NCBI GenBank assembly: GCA_964036315.1
Contig: OZ038482.1
Coordinates: forward strand, 11,809,489-11,873,488
Length of the DNA stretch: 64,000 nt
Direction of reading: 5' to 3'
Source: Acanthosepion esculentum
Lineage: Eukaryota; Mollusca; Cephalopoda; Sepiida; Sepiidae
The notes beneath the pieces were generated by a model. It saw only the letters and a list, made by a program, of their open reading frames with translations, had not been told where the DNA came from and did no database searches. The translations under genes were made by a program, and so were the position numbers. Below are positions 55,225 through 64,000 of the stretch, piece by piece (the first letter of the stretch is position 1; every line of letters starts with the position of its first letter).

Positions 55225-55393
55225 ACATTTATAATATGTTTAACGTTCTTTTTATAGATACAAGTATTTAAGCAAATGCTCTGTTTTATAATAAACAGTA
55301 TTAAATAACATTTACCGGCCTGAATTATTATAAAACAGAGCATTTGCTTAAATACTTGTATCTATAAAAAGAACATATTATAAATGTCTTTAA
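55221..55393. mobile_element. Palindrome containing inverted SINE family B tails
   Basis: Arms of about 65-70 bp: AAAGACATTTATAATATGTT...GCTCTGTTTTATAAT on the left, and its reverse complement on the right. The asymmetric centre AAACAGTATTAAATAACATT, then TACCGGCCTGAA, matches SINE B at 63795-63830. Confidence 0.8.
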
Positions 55394-55418
55394 ATAAATT
55401 GTCGGACTATGTCCAATT

Positions 55419-55423
<5 letters not shown>

Positions 55424-55507
<84 letters not shown>

Positions 55508-55508
55508 T
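55424..55508. repeat. TA then GT microsatellite
   Basis: About 28 TA units followed by about 13 GT units. Confidence 0.95.
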
Positions 55509-55509
55509 A

Positions 55510-56351
55510 TAAAGTGGTAATCATACAATGAATCAATTGGCAATATTAATGTAATTAATGGCGAATTCTTTTCGCTAACAGACTTAATATAAGCATTAAC
55601 TTACTAACAATCCACTGAATGATAGGATGCTTAAAATTGGTGTCAGATGGATCTGGTGTATTTTTAGAGTAGCAAGTACTTTCGTAAACGTCTGGCTGTA
55701 ATTTTTTCATTAGAATTAGGAAGTTAATGCTTATATTAAGTCTGTTAGCGAAAAGAATTCGCCATTAATTACATTAATATTGATAATTGATTCATTTTAT
55801 AATCACCTCTTTATAATATAAAATATATGCTGCCCATTATAATATGTCTATGGAAAACAATTGATCTGCAGTACAAAATTCCGGGAAAAAACACTAAGAC
55901 ATATCATTCTATTAATTGAACTATATACTTAGTTCATATCACGCTAACTGGAAAACACTTACAACAAAAGACTTCGTGGATTTACCACATTACAAGATTC
56001 ATATAAAAAATTATCAATTGAAATATTTGAACTCTTGCACGTTCCAATATTATATAACCGTTAATAAATAAAACATTCTTAAAAAAAATTCGGTCGACTA
56101 TATATTTATTTCGTCTTTTATTTCTAAATGAAAAAATTACAGTCTGACGATGAGAACATGAAGTTTTCGAAAGTACTTGCTGCTCTAAAACTACACCAGA
56201 TCCATCTGACACCAATTTTATACATAAGGATCGCGTCATTCAATGGATTGATAGTAAATTATTGCTTATATTAAGTCTGTTAGCGAAGAGAATTCGCCAT
56301 TAATTGCATTAATATTGCTAATTGATTCATTTTATGATTACCTCTTTATAG

Positions 56352-56360
<9 letters not shown>
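55510..56360. mobile_element. Penelope-like family C units in palindromic arrangement
   Basis: Three arms share TGCTTATATTAAGTCTGTTA, GCGAA(A/G)AGAATTCGCC and ATTAATATTG. They are 55510-55602 (reverse), 55728-55815 (forward) and 56257-56350 (forward). The first and second form a palindrome of about 90-bp arms. The first, extended to 55725, is also an inverted copy of 56125-56350, sharing CAGATCCATCTGACACCAA (read forward at 56203). At 56144-56172: CTGACGA, one T, stem GAGAAC/GTTTTC with a 5-nt loop, GAAA. All hammerhead core bases are present with one additional base. The corresponding site in the first arm has lost part of the hairpin. Confidence 0.65.
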
Positions 56361-56383
<23 letters not shown>

Positions 56384-56530
56384 GAAATATAGTCTTAAAG
56401 TGTGCTATATTTATGGGATAAAGTGTTCAATATCAGAGATAGAGCGTGTGTAAATATAAAAGTGAACATAGAAGTGAACACTTAGAGGCGACAGTCTGTT
56501 TCATGCTAGATGCAATCATTGGGCCACGAA

Positions 56531-56531
<1 letters not shown>

Positions 56532-56584
<53 letters not shown>
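56532..56584. repeat. TA microsatellite
   Basis: About 26 TA units; a shorter TA tract lies at 56350-56380. Confidence 0.95.
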
Positions 56585-56586
<2 letters not shown>

Positions 56587-56599
56587 CAGTGATGTTCAC

Positions 56600-57500
56600 C
56601 CTGTCCAAGGCCCAAGAGCTACTCGAGATCGAGAGCTACTGGGTAAGAGGCAAAATTTATGTGGGTAAGATAACTGTTAACCTTAGACTTCAGCAGGTTA
56701 AGATTGTAGTGATCGGCGAAGCATCCTGTTGGGTGTCGGTTCCACAGAGCAAAGGTTTCGCAGAGCTGCTCGAGTGCAACTGACATCTTACCAATGGAAT
56801 ACGAAATGAAGTTCGATACAGTGGGTATGGCATGGCGGATCTTACCCGTGAAAGGCTAGAATTGGTAAAACTGAGGAATATTGTTCGTTTGAACCCCTTC
56901 CATTGAAGTTTCCGTAGAGCAGTGAGAGGCTTGTGACGTTTCGTCTCTGAGAAAGGGGGAGTTTTAGGGTGGAAAATAATTCGTCACTGGGACTCAGAGA
57001 CGCTTTTGGACTCTATCGAGACTGGAAATTGAAGACTGGAGAGCCCCTACTCTTATATGACTGCAATGCGCCATTTTCGGTCTGATCAGGCTATTGATAG
57101 CAGGAACAGTCAGGTACTTACTGGAGAGGTATAGTGAACTGATCATTTTTCCATCTCTAGCGATGGATCCTATGTATGGGTTACTGTTATGGTCCAGGTT
57201 AGGACCAAGGAAGAACAACACGAACACAAGAGTAGAAATAACGAAGATATATTACACGGAATAATAATACAAGATGTGGAAGGTGTTAGTATGACTGTCA
57301 GTCTGGTTTGGAGTGAACTACTATCGGCTCGACTCGATTCGTCTCTCTCTCTTGAGATGTGTAGCATACATAGTGTTAGGAAGAGTTCATTCTGTAGTTA
57401 TAGGTAAGGACCCATAACAGTTAAACTTGAGTGTAAGTCCCAATAGACTCTTCAAATATATGGCCTACCTGAGGAAACATCGCGATTGGTGAAAGTTATA
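56600..57500 (-). mobile_element. LINE (CR1/L2/jockey-like) RT C-terminal part, split by a solo LTR
   Basis: Minus strand: LLGLTLKF (57470-57425), then, after the LTR, NPYIGSIARDGKMISSLYLS, SKYLTVPAINSLIRPKMAHC, SSISSLDRVQKRL, LSQRRNVTSLSLLYG-like words and a decayed tail reaching LWNRHPTGCF-like sequence. Same family as 28690-29665. Frameshifted and 5' truncated. Confidence 0.8.
57185..57419 (-). mobile_element. Solo LTR, 235 bp, related to the Ty3 elements
   Basis: Read on the minus strand it starts TGTTATGGGTCCTTAC, close to the Ty3 LTR start TGTTATGGGAACTTAC, and near its end has GTTGTTCTTCCTTGGTCC and CTGGACCATAACA, close to the Ty3 LTR end. Flanks are GTTAC (57180-57184) and GTTAA (57420-57424), a 5-bp duplication with one later change. 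Excising it rejoins the LINE reading frame. Confidence 0.85.
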
Positions 57501-58305
57501 TATAAGGTGGTTGTTTACTTGATTACCAGGATAGCAAACTCTGCGCCATAATTACGCACCTGCTGTTGCTATACACATCAATAGTCTAAGACGATGTATA
57601 CAAAACTATTGCCGCCAATCACTGCCAACGAGTTTTAACCTCGGTGGAGACACAAATCTGATGTTTTAGTCAATATCAGTTCTCCTTACATGAAAGACAA
57701 GTACTAAACAAAGTTTAATTATTACGAGGCTCATTTGTTTCGTGATTTAAATAAGAAACTAAAATCCATTCCCCTTTCGAATTGATTCTCAGTCACGCCA
57801 TTTTTTTGTATCTCGTCTCTTCCATAACAAATTTTATTTTCCGTAAATGTCTGAAAAGATCGAAATAATCGATGTTTTTAAACGTCTCGAATGTATTTCC
57901 AGATTCTCGTAGGAATTTGAGCTTTTCCATTTTGTATAGCATTTTAAGGAATCCAATGTAGAAGACGTTTTTAAAATGCCAATCACCAATTTAACCATAT
58001 TGGCATGAAATTGTTTCAGAAAAACACACGCAAACACACATACATAAATACATACATGCACACATATTCACTGTGTTGAAATTTATAATAGAAAATTGGC
58101 GGTGCCTTGGGAAGAACTTCGGCTTGCAGAATAATGGTAATTCCTGGCGAAAATGCAAAGCCAACGTGGTGTCAATGTGAGAAAGCAGGCAACTATCCAA
58201 ACAGATACACCATCAAATGTTGCTACTGTGTTCACGCTACCTGTTGTACATCGTATGGAAATAAATAGAAGTTATTACTTTCAGAATATCCGATATATAC
58301 TTGCA
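57501..58305. other. No gene recognised
   Basis: Unassigned sequence; short CA-rich tract near 58022-58066. Confidence 0.4.
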
Positions 58306-58308
58306 TGC

Positions 58309-58351
<43 letters not shown>
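58309..58351. repeat. GATA microsatellite
   Basis: About ten GATA units. Confidence 0.95.
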
Positions 58352-58539
58352 AGTGAAGTATAGCATGTACGACTGTCTAAATACACTTTACACACACATA
58401 CACGCACACACACAAATATATATATATATATATATATATTGAACAATAAAATATTAACAAATTAAAATCTTCAGACACACTCGGTTGTTATATAACAATA
58501 TTCTTTCGTTTTTATTATTTCATTTAGATTCCTCGACTA

Positions 58540-58570
58540 GTTTTGGCCAACATGGCCATCATCAGGAGAT
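58540..58570 (-). other. Hammerhead-like core of a Penelope-like unit (family D)
   Basis: Minus strand: CTGATGA (58565-58559), one T, stem GGCCA/TGGCC with a 3-nt loop (58557-58545), then AAAAC where GAAAC is expected. One core change. A TA tract follows at 58594-58660, then family-A-like words GTCTGTTATACTTAACAATA and CATGTCTGAACAGTGACC (minus strand). Confidence 0.5.
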
Positions 58571-58591
58571 GGTAGCAGTGAACTACAGAAA

Positions 58592-58593
<2 letters not shown>

Positions 58594-58660
<67 letters not shown>
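58594..58660. repeat. TA microsatellite
   Basis: About 33 TA units. Confidence 0.95.
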
Positions 58661-58662
<2 letters not shown>

Positions 58663-59064
58663 TACAGGAGCAGCAGGTCACTGTTCAGACATGTATTGTT
58701 AAGTATAACAGACAACGAATGCCTATCATGTTTTATCAGGAGCCATTCCAAGCTTCGTATATTGGCTTTAATTTCACAACATCAAACAAATAAATTAAAT
58801 ACAAAATTGATAATATTAATAATAATTCCCACCACAACAGTGCACGTTAAAATAAACACAATTTTATTAACTTATACTATTTTAACTAAATGCATAATAA
58901 CTATTAACAGAATGAAACAACACTCAAATACATAATAGGTAAAAAAAATATTAAACCCATTAATAACAATAAACAATTTAAGCTCATCATATATGATAAA
59001 AAATTAAAACAATTGACCTCATAGTCTCCAGTAACCCCACAACTACACAACTAAATCCTCTACA

Positions 59065-59345
59065 CACAAAAAAGTAGTGTATCAATTTACATGCCTGCTC
59101 ATGTATTGTATCTCTGATACTAATAATAAACCTACTGCATACATTAGTTTTACTACAACCACCCTCTCCCGTGGACTCACCTGTCACCTTTCTGATCTCA
59201 ATTCCATTAAACAACATTTCTTAGAAAAACATAGTCATGTACATAACACTACAATACTCACATATACACACAATAAAAAGAACCTTAAGATATTGGAGGC
59301 CATCTACATTAAAACAAAGCAACCCACACTCAACAAAATTACATT
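59065..59345 (+). pseudogene. Penelope-like element GIY-YIG endonuclease remnant
   Basis: Forward frame (part of 59077-59493): VYQFTCLLMYC, TAYISFTTTTLSRGLTCHLS, DLNSIKQHFLEKHSHVHN, and KNLKILEAIYIKTKQPTLNK. Order and words match the GIY-YIG endonuclease domain of Penelope retroelement proteins. The T(T)TTLSRGL segment carries the catalytic Arg position, and LKILEAIYIK the Glu. The second half of the GIY-YIG signature is changed to YIS. Codons after PTLNKITFQTS drift into non-coding sequence. The reverse transcriptase is absent. About 225 bp downstream is a hammerhead-like motif. Confidence 0.8.
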
Positions 59346-59568
59346 TCAAACTAGTCAAACATATTACAATGCATTTAAACACATGGTTCTGTTGATAACA
59401 TTTCTCTCTCATGTGATCATGTATGACGTCATAGATCAGCATTATGAATTTACGACCTGCGTCTGCTATTCTGTGACCGTTATCGTTGCATAGCAAACAT
59501 CTGTGTAAGCAAAACAGGATTTCGTTTTTGATGGTGAACACCTCTGTCGTACAGTCCTAATAACCACT

Positions 59569-59594
59569 CTGTGGATGGCTCACGTAAGCTGAAA
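59569..59594 (+). other. Hammerhead-like core downstream of the Penelope endonuclease
   Basis: CTGTGGA (59569-59575; one change from CTGANGA), one T, stem GGCT/AGCT with a 6-nt loop (59577-59590), GAAA (59591-59594). It stands in the same relative place as the motif at 20885-20910 does to its own endonuclease remnant. Confidence 0.5.
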
Positions 59595-59599
59595 GCTTA

Positions 59600-59950
59600 G
59601 ATCGATGAACAACACAATAGAGAAACATTCAAACGTTGGAGAGTTTCTGTCTTTATTTTCTCCTTTGTTAATCAGTGTGCAAACAACACGCGAAATGAGA
59701 GGCTGTGTTCTTGGGTGACGAGCGCCTTTCATCTGTCAGTGATTTTTCATTTCCATTTGAAACGGCATATTTTAAAAAGCGCAGGAAATCCATCAAATTT
59801 TACTTTGGCCTAAAAATCCGATTTTCTTCTTTTATGCGCCATATCCCTTGAGGACGTAGGCGATCATGGCTCACCACAATTTTCTGTTTCTAATTTACAC
59901 GATTGTCCTTAAAAAAGATGAGGATTATAGTCAGAATGTAAATAATCTCA
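59600..59950. other. Repeat debris
   Basis: At 59838-59882 the minus strand encodes the terminal peptide of the LINE family of 30410-32660 (AMIAYVLKGY-like). At 59918-59955 GATGAGGATTATAGTCAGAA and TGTAAATAAT match the end of the Penelope family B unit. Otherwise unassigned. Confidence 0.45.
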
Positions 59951-59954
59951 ATAC

Positions 59955-60330
59955 ACCCTTATGCAAATTAATTGAAACAAAATAATTAATTCCCTTATTA
60001 TTTTCTTTTTTCGTATTTTTCAATGAAACATGACCCAGTGCACTTGTTAGTACTTCGTATATCCATTCAACGAAGTTGTTCCTTGCAGATTGACCACAGA
60101 TTCTCGATTGGAATTAAACCAGGAGAGTTTCCAGTCCATTCTATTGTACTTTGGTTTGTTCACTGGTAAGGCTTGCCAGTGTGTTCGTGTAGCGTTACAA
60201 TTTTCGTACGCTTCCTTGGAGTAACGTACATCACAGACAATGGCTGTAGGATAACTAATCGACAGTCTAGACAATAGTGTCTGTGCGTGACAAAAATCTG
60301 ATGCAATCAAGGAGGACGCAATATTTTTAA
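59955..60330 (-). pseudogene. Tc1/mariner-like transposase relic
   Basis: Minus strand with shifts: NKPKYNRMDWTGNSPG then LIPIENLWSICKEQLR, the conserved W..NSPDLNPIENLWS block that carries the catalytic Glu. Upstream, ATRTHWQALPV may be the decayed region after the QDN box. Only this C-terminal part is present. CCCTTATGCAAATTAATTGA at 59957 may be the terminal inverted repeat. Confidence 0.7.
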
Positions 60331-60479
60331 GGCCAAACAAATTTCATCACACACCTCAAAAATAGATTCATATTACTGCACACCACTGCAAATGACCTAA
60401 TCTGAGGAAAAAATAGAAATCGATTACATCCTGTCACTCCAGTGGCTCTAAAACTGACCTTATAGTGAAAGAAAGGAAA

Positions 60480-61015
60480 TTAAAGCGGTTGTTTTAATTG
60501 ATGATAACTCCTCATCTCAGAAATGTAGGCAGAAAGTGCCCTGTCCCTTGTTGCTCAAAACAATATTTGACTCTCTACCATCCTTATTTATCCCCCCTCT
60601 GCTATTCATTCGCACAAAGTCATAAAGTATGTAACTTTCTGTTTCACCTCTGCCTTCATTATGTTTTATGCGTGTTATATTTTCCAAGACCTCTTTCCTC
60701 ATAATCTGTCCCAAAAATGTTAACTGGTTCTTTTTGATGTTCAGAGTAAACGGCTTTCTAGTTTCTTTAGAACTTCCTCGTTGCTCACGTCTTCTGTCCA
60801 GTGCATTCTTAGTATTTATTTGTAGAACCGCATCACTTTCGCTTCGAGTCAGCCTCTTCTTCATTTGTAAGTAAATTGTCCAGAATTCACATACAGGAAG
60901 ATAGATCCGGATAGACTGTAAATAGAATACGCCGAGGACACGTGGTCCAGTGAATAAAAGCGCTGGTTGAAGTAATTCAAAAAGTGACTTGATACAAAGT
61001 GTGCAATACTTCGCC
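60480..61015 (-). mobile_element. LINE C-terminal fragment, same family as 30410-32660
   Basis: Part of a 166-codon minus-strand frame: CEFWTIYLQMKKRLTRSESD (usual SECWTISSQMKRRLEATE), later FTLNIKKNQLTFLGQIMRKE and LENITRIKHNEGRGETE. The frame is unusually long for this window but lacks the MWFYRRMLRI block, so it is a deleted copy. Confidence 0.75.
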
Positions 61016-61135
61016 ACAGCAGAACAAAAAGTTGACTTGAGTTACTAAAGGGAATTAACTGAAACTAAGATATCCAAAAAAAAGGCACGGCATGTGGAAT
61101 TAGAACAATCTACCCCCGTGGACTAAATAAAGGGT
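61016..61135. other. Short unassigned stretch
   Basis: No feature seen. Confidence 0.4.
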
Positions 61136-61139
61136 TCGT

Positions 61140-61505
61140 TTCGAAATTCCAACGTCTACTTAAAAAGGCCAAAGCGTACAGGAGCCGAAACCTCGTGAAT
61201 ATGGCAATAAAGATGAGGACAACAGTCCGAATGATGTAAATAATATGTTATAATACCCTATCTCAGAAATATAGGCAGATCCTGAAGAAGGCTGTGGCGT
61301 ACAACGGCTGAAATATCGTGAACATGGCAATAAGGGTGAGGACAACAGTCCGAATGATGTAAATAATATAAATAGTTATACTAGCCTATCTCAGAAATAT
61401 AGGCAGATCCTGAAGAAGGCTGGAGCGTATAACGGTCGAAACGTCGTGAATATGGCAATAAATACGAGGACAACAGTCCGAACAATGTCAGTAATGTAAA
61501 TAATA
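61140..61505 (+). mobile_element. Three direct copies of the Penelope-like family B unit
   Basis: Units of about 123-128 bp. Each has the core, then GTGAATATGGCAATAA, then GAGGACAACAGTCCGAA and TGTAAATAAT. Copy 3: CTGAAGA (61410-61416), one A, stem GGCTG (61418-61422)/CGGTC (61433-61437), GAAA (61438-61441). Copy 2: CTGAAGA (61282-61288), one A, stem GGCTG/CGGCT, GAAA (61310-61313). Copy 1 is decayed in its first half (CTTAAAA, then GGCC and GCCGAAAC). Confidence 0.75.
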
Positions 61506-61780
61506 CGCACCATGTTGGTTAAATTGTAGGATATTCAGACGGAACCGTATTTGGACAGACGTTTACAACATGAGACGTATTGGCATCAATCTCTTTGCAG
61601 AAATCTTATTGCGGGACGATCAGCAAAATATCTCTGTGCTGATTGCTGGGAACTCAGAGATTTGACCCAGTTTGACCCCTGGTATTGAACCCAGGATTTA
61701 TAGTCATGGGAGTCACAGTTATGGAACACACCAGGAAAAGCGCGTCAAGTTCATAATAACGTCAAGTGTGTGATAATTTG
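61506..61780. other. Short unassigned stretch
   Basis: No feature recognised. Confidence 0.4.

Positions 61781-61782
<2 letters not shown>

Positions 61783-61832
<50 letters not shown>
61783..61832. repeat. ATT microsatellite
   Basis: About 16 uninterrupted ATT units, ending in ATAG at the possible exon start. Confidence 0.95.
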
Positions 61833-61833
<1 letters not shown>

Positions 61834-61834
61834 G

Positions 61835-62020
61835 ATCCAATATTGTCTCGAAGGAATTCATTACCGCTGGTCAAAAGGCAAACGTCAAGATTTTGCCGAG
61901 GAAAGCATTCGTCGCAAATGTCGAGACAAGTGGAAGAACAATACATCCACCCAAACATCAGTCATTGTTCAATTGTCTTCCAAAAGACATGACAATCACT
62001 GCCCATCCCCTCCTCTTTAT
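61835..62020 (+). CDS. Candidate exon of an unidentified gene (weak)
   Basis: After TTATTATAG (61834), all three frames stay open for at least 45 codons, and one for 84 codons (starting IQYCLEGIHYRWSKGKRQDF, then AEESIRRKCRDKWKNN). The block is less AT-rich than its flanks. A convincing donor in the right phase to reach the next candidate exon was not found. The end given here is only a limit. No family is recognised. Confidence 0.2.
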
Positions 62021-62056
62021 TTCATGTTGCACTTTATAACTTTTTTGTTCTTCAAG

Positions 62057-62184
62057 AAGACATCTCGCCTGAAAGGAAATTTTTCCCAAGATTGAAAAAA
62101 AAACCAAGCAAAATCGTCGCAACCAATGCTCGCCGTTACTTACTGCCAGAAATGCAAAGACGGAATCGTGGTATGCGAGCTAAG
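62057..62184 (+). CDS. Candidate internal exon of an unidentified gene
   Basis: Acceptor CTTTTTTGTTCTTCAAG-like (pyrimidine-rich, ending AG at 62056) and donor AAG/GTAAAT at 62185. Only the frame starting after two bases is open: DISPERKFFPRLKKKPSK, then IVATNARRYLLPEMQRRNRG and MRAK. It ends on a codon boundary and would hit a stop at once if not spliced. The peptide is basic and unlike the transposon relics nearby. No family is recognised. Confidence 0.35.
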
Positions 62185-62495
62185 GTAAATTAATTCGAAG
62201 GAGACGATCAAAACTACGAGGTAAGTTTTATTTTCATGGATACATTCACCGAATTTATTGTAGCACTATATAATTATAAATTTGCTATACTTGTTAAAGG
62301 AGAGTAGAGTAGAGTAATGGAGTCAGAGCGCTTATAGATACAAACAGTGTGGACATAGGAATCAACATTGCATGGGGGCTGTTTGCTTCACGCCTCGGTG
62401 CTACCTTCAGACCGAAACCCAAGACCTTGATCTGAAGATTGCATTAAGACATGAAAATACTCGTCGCTATGCAGTGTTCATTCCTATGTCCGGTC

Positions 62496-62500
<5 letters not shown>
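62185..62500. other. No gene seen
   Basis: Contains a further donor-like GAGGTAAGTT at 62218; otherwise unassigned. Confidence 0.4.
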
Positions 62501-62561
<61 letters not shown>

Positions 62562-62610
62562 CACTCACTCTCTCTCTCTCTTTCTCTCTCTCTCCCTCCC
62601 TTTATCTCTC
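62501..62610. repeat. CA then CT microsatellite
   Basis: About 25 CA units (62501-62553), short TCAC steps, then a CT tract. Confidence 0.95.
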
Positions 62611-62768
62611 ACCCAGATTATTTTCTCAAAAGCTTCATATCGGCTCAGTTTTGCATCCGAAATGTAAACAAAGCAATTACTAAAGAGTTAATGGATTTAT
62701 TTTTAATCTGACATTTTTATAATTTCAAACGTTATTGTAGTGGATACTTCATATTTAAAATAGACGTT

Positions 62769-63494
<726 letters not shown>

Positions 63495-63585
63495 GAGGTA
63501 ATAAATCCGTTCGTATATATAAGTGGATCCTAGTAATATAAAATATTAAAAGGGCTCAATGTATTTATTATAACAGATCCAAAAA

Positions 63586-63682
63586 TAGTATTACGCAACA
63601 AAATCCAAAATTACCTCATATGGGGGGATAGATCGACTTCTCCCCCATATGTGGTAATTTTGGCTTTTGTTGCGTAATACTA
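63586..63682. other. Palindrome with arms of about 42 bp
   Basis: TAGTATTACGCAACAAAATC...ATATGGGGG, a loop of about 13 nt, CCCCCATAT...TTTTGTTGCGTAATACTA. One or two mismatches. No terminal duplication was recognised. Confidence 0.9.
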
Positions 63683-63719
63683 TATATATATTATGAAATG
63701 GACAAAGTTCGACAATTAT

Positions 63720-63945
63720 TTTAAGACATTTTTTATGTCTATACATTCTTTTTATAGATACAAATATTTAAGTATATTCTCTGTTTATAATAAACAGTAT
63801 TAAACAACATTTACCGGCCTGAATGTCCGAGAAATTTTCATAGAAAATATTCATCCTCCGACAGAAATCGAACCTGTATCTATACGGAACCGTCATATAG
63901 CCTGGCGTGCCTTTACCGATTGGGCCACAAAGTAGCGTTCGGTTA
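63720..63945 (-). mobile_element. tRNA-derived SINE, family B, with head
   Basis: Minus strand: GGCCCAATCGGTAAAGGCAC (A box) and CAGGTTCGATTTCTGTCGG (B box), then TTTCTCGGACATTCAGGCCG, AATACTGTTTATTATAAACA, TTGTATCTATAAAAAGAATG. Body copies lie at 36785-36875 and inside the palindrome at 55221-55393. Confidence 0.8.
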
Positions 63946-64000
63946 GGAAGGTCGAATTTACTGCCTTTAAACTTCAATCTTCCATGAATCTCTCACGTAC

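Noticed and set aside
60517..61017. 166-codon minus-strand frame as a host gene
   Set aside because: WTIYLQMKKRL and LTFLGQIMRKE words identify it as the C-terminal part of a LINE.
19985..61505. Calling the CTGANGA-hairpin-GAAA sites functional ribozymes
   Set aside because: They carry one extra base compared with the classical core, and I could not find consistent stems I and III with an NUH cleavage site. They are listed as hammerhead-like only.

Overview
This is a eukaryotic, AT-rich, repeat-dominated window with almost no protein-coding gene content. The only convincing host gene piece is a PAPS-dependent carbohydrate sulfotransferase exon (38098-39246, + strand). A possible upstream 62-bp exon of the same gene lies at 30268-30329. 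The sulfotransferase subfamily, abundant Penelope-like elements, tRNA-derived SINEs carrying the word GGCACAAGGC, and long TA, GATA and CA microsatellites suggest a lophotrochozoan animal, most likely a mollusc and possibly a cephalopod. That assignment is inference; no species-specific marker was recognised.

Layout. 1-8.8 kb: degenerate LINEs, one internally deleted Ty3/gypsy relic on the minus strand, a 5S rRNA-like copy, and a LINE split by a solo LTR. 8.9-18.3 kb: two related GATA arrays, then a satellite of about 5.8 kb built from an 18-bp word organised into a 145-bp higher-order repeat with a further superstructure. 18.3-30 kb: Penelope fragments, Tc1 relics (one with both inverted repeats and TA duplication) and AT-rich microsatellites. 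30-37 kb: several minus-strand non-LTR retrotransposon fragments, one cut by a MITE, probably lying in an intron of the sulfotransferase gene. 38-42 kb: sulfotransferase exon, then ten copies of a 206-bp satellite. 42-47 kb: a MITE, nested Tc1/Penelope/LTR relics, SINEs and a possible terminal exon. 48-52 kb: a 4.1-kb Ty3/gypsy retrotransposon with both LTRs, a perfect 5-bp target duplication and a degraded gag-pol. 52.4-64 kb: a minisatellite-bearing retroelement, SINEs, palindromic Penelope units, Penelope endonuclease remnants and long TA tracts.

Most notable pattern. At many separate places the sequence reads CTGANGA (or one or two changes from it), one extra nucleotide, a short perfect or near-perfect hairpin, then GAAA. 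That is the core layout of a hammerhead ribozyme with one additional base. In two cases it lies about 225-235 bp downstream of a recognisable Penelope GIY-YIG endonuclease remnant (20.9-21.3 kb minus; 59.1-59.6 kb plus), which ties the motif to Penelope-like elements. Several other copies sit in palindromes or tandem arrays. Nearly all mobile elements here are dead: premature stops, frameshifts, internal deletions or a lost catalytic residue. Nested insertions with target duplications give a relative order of events.
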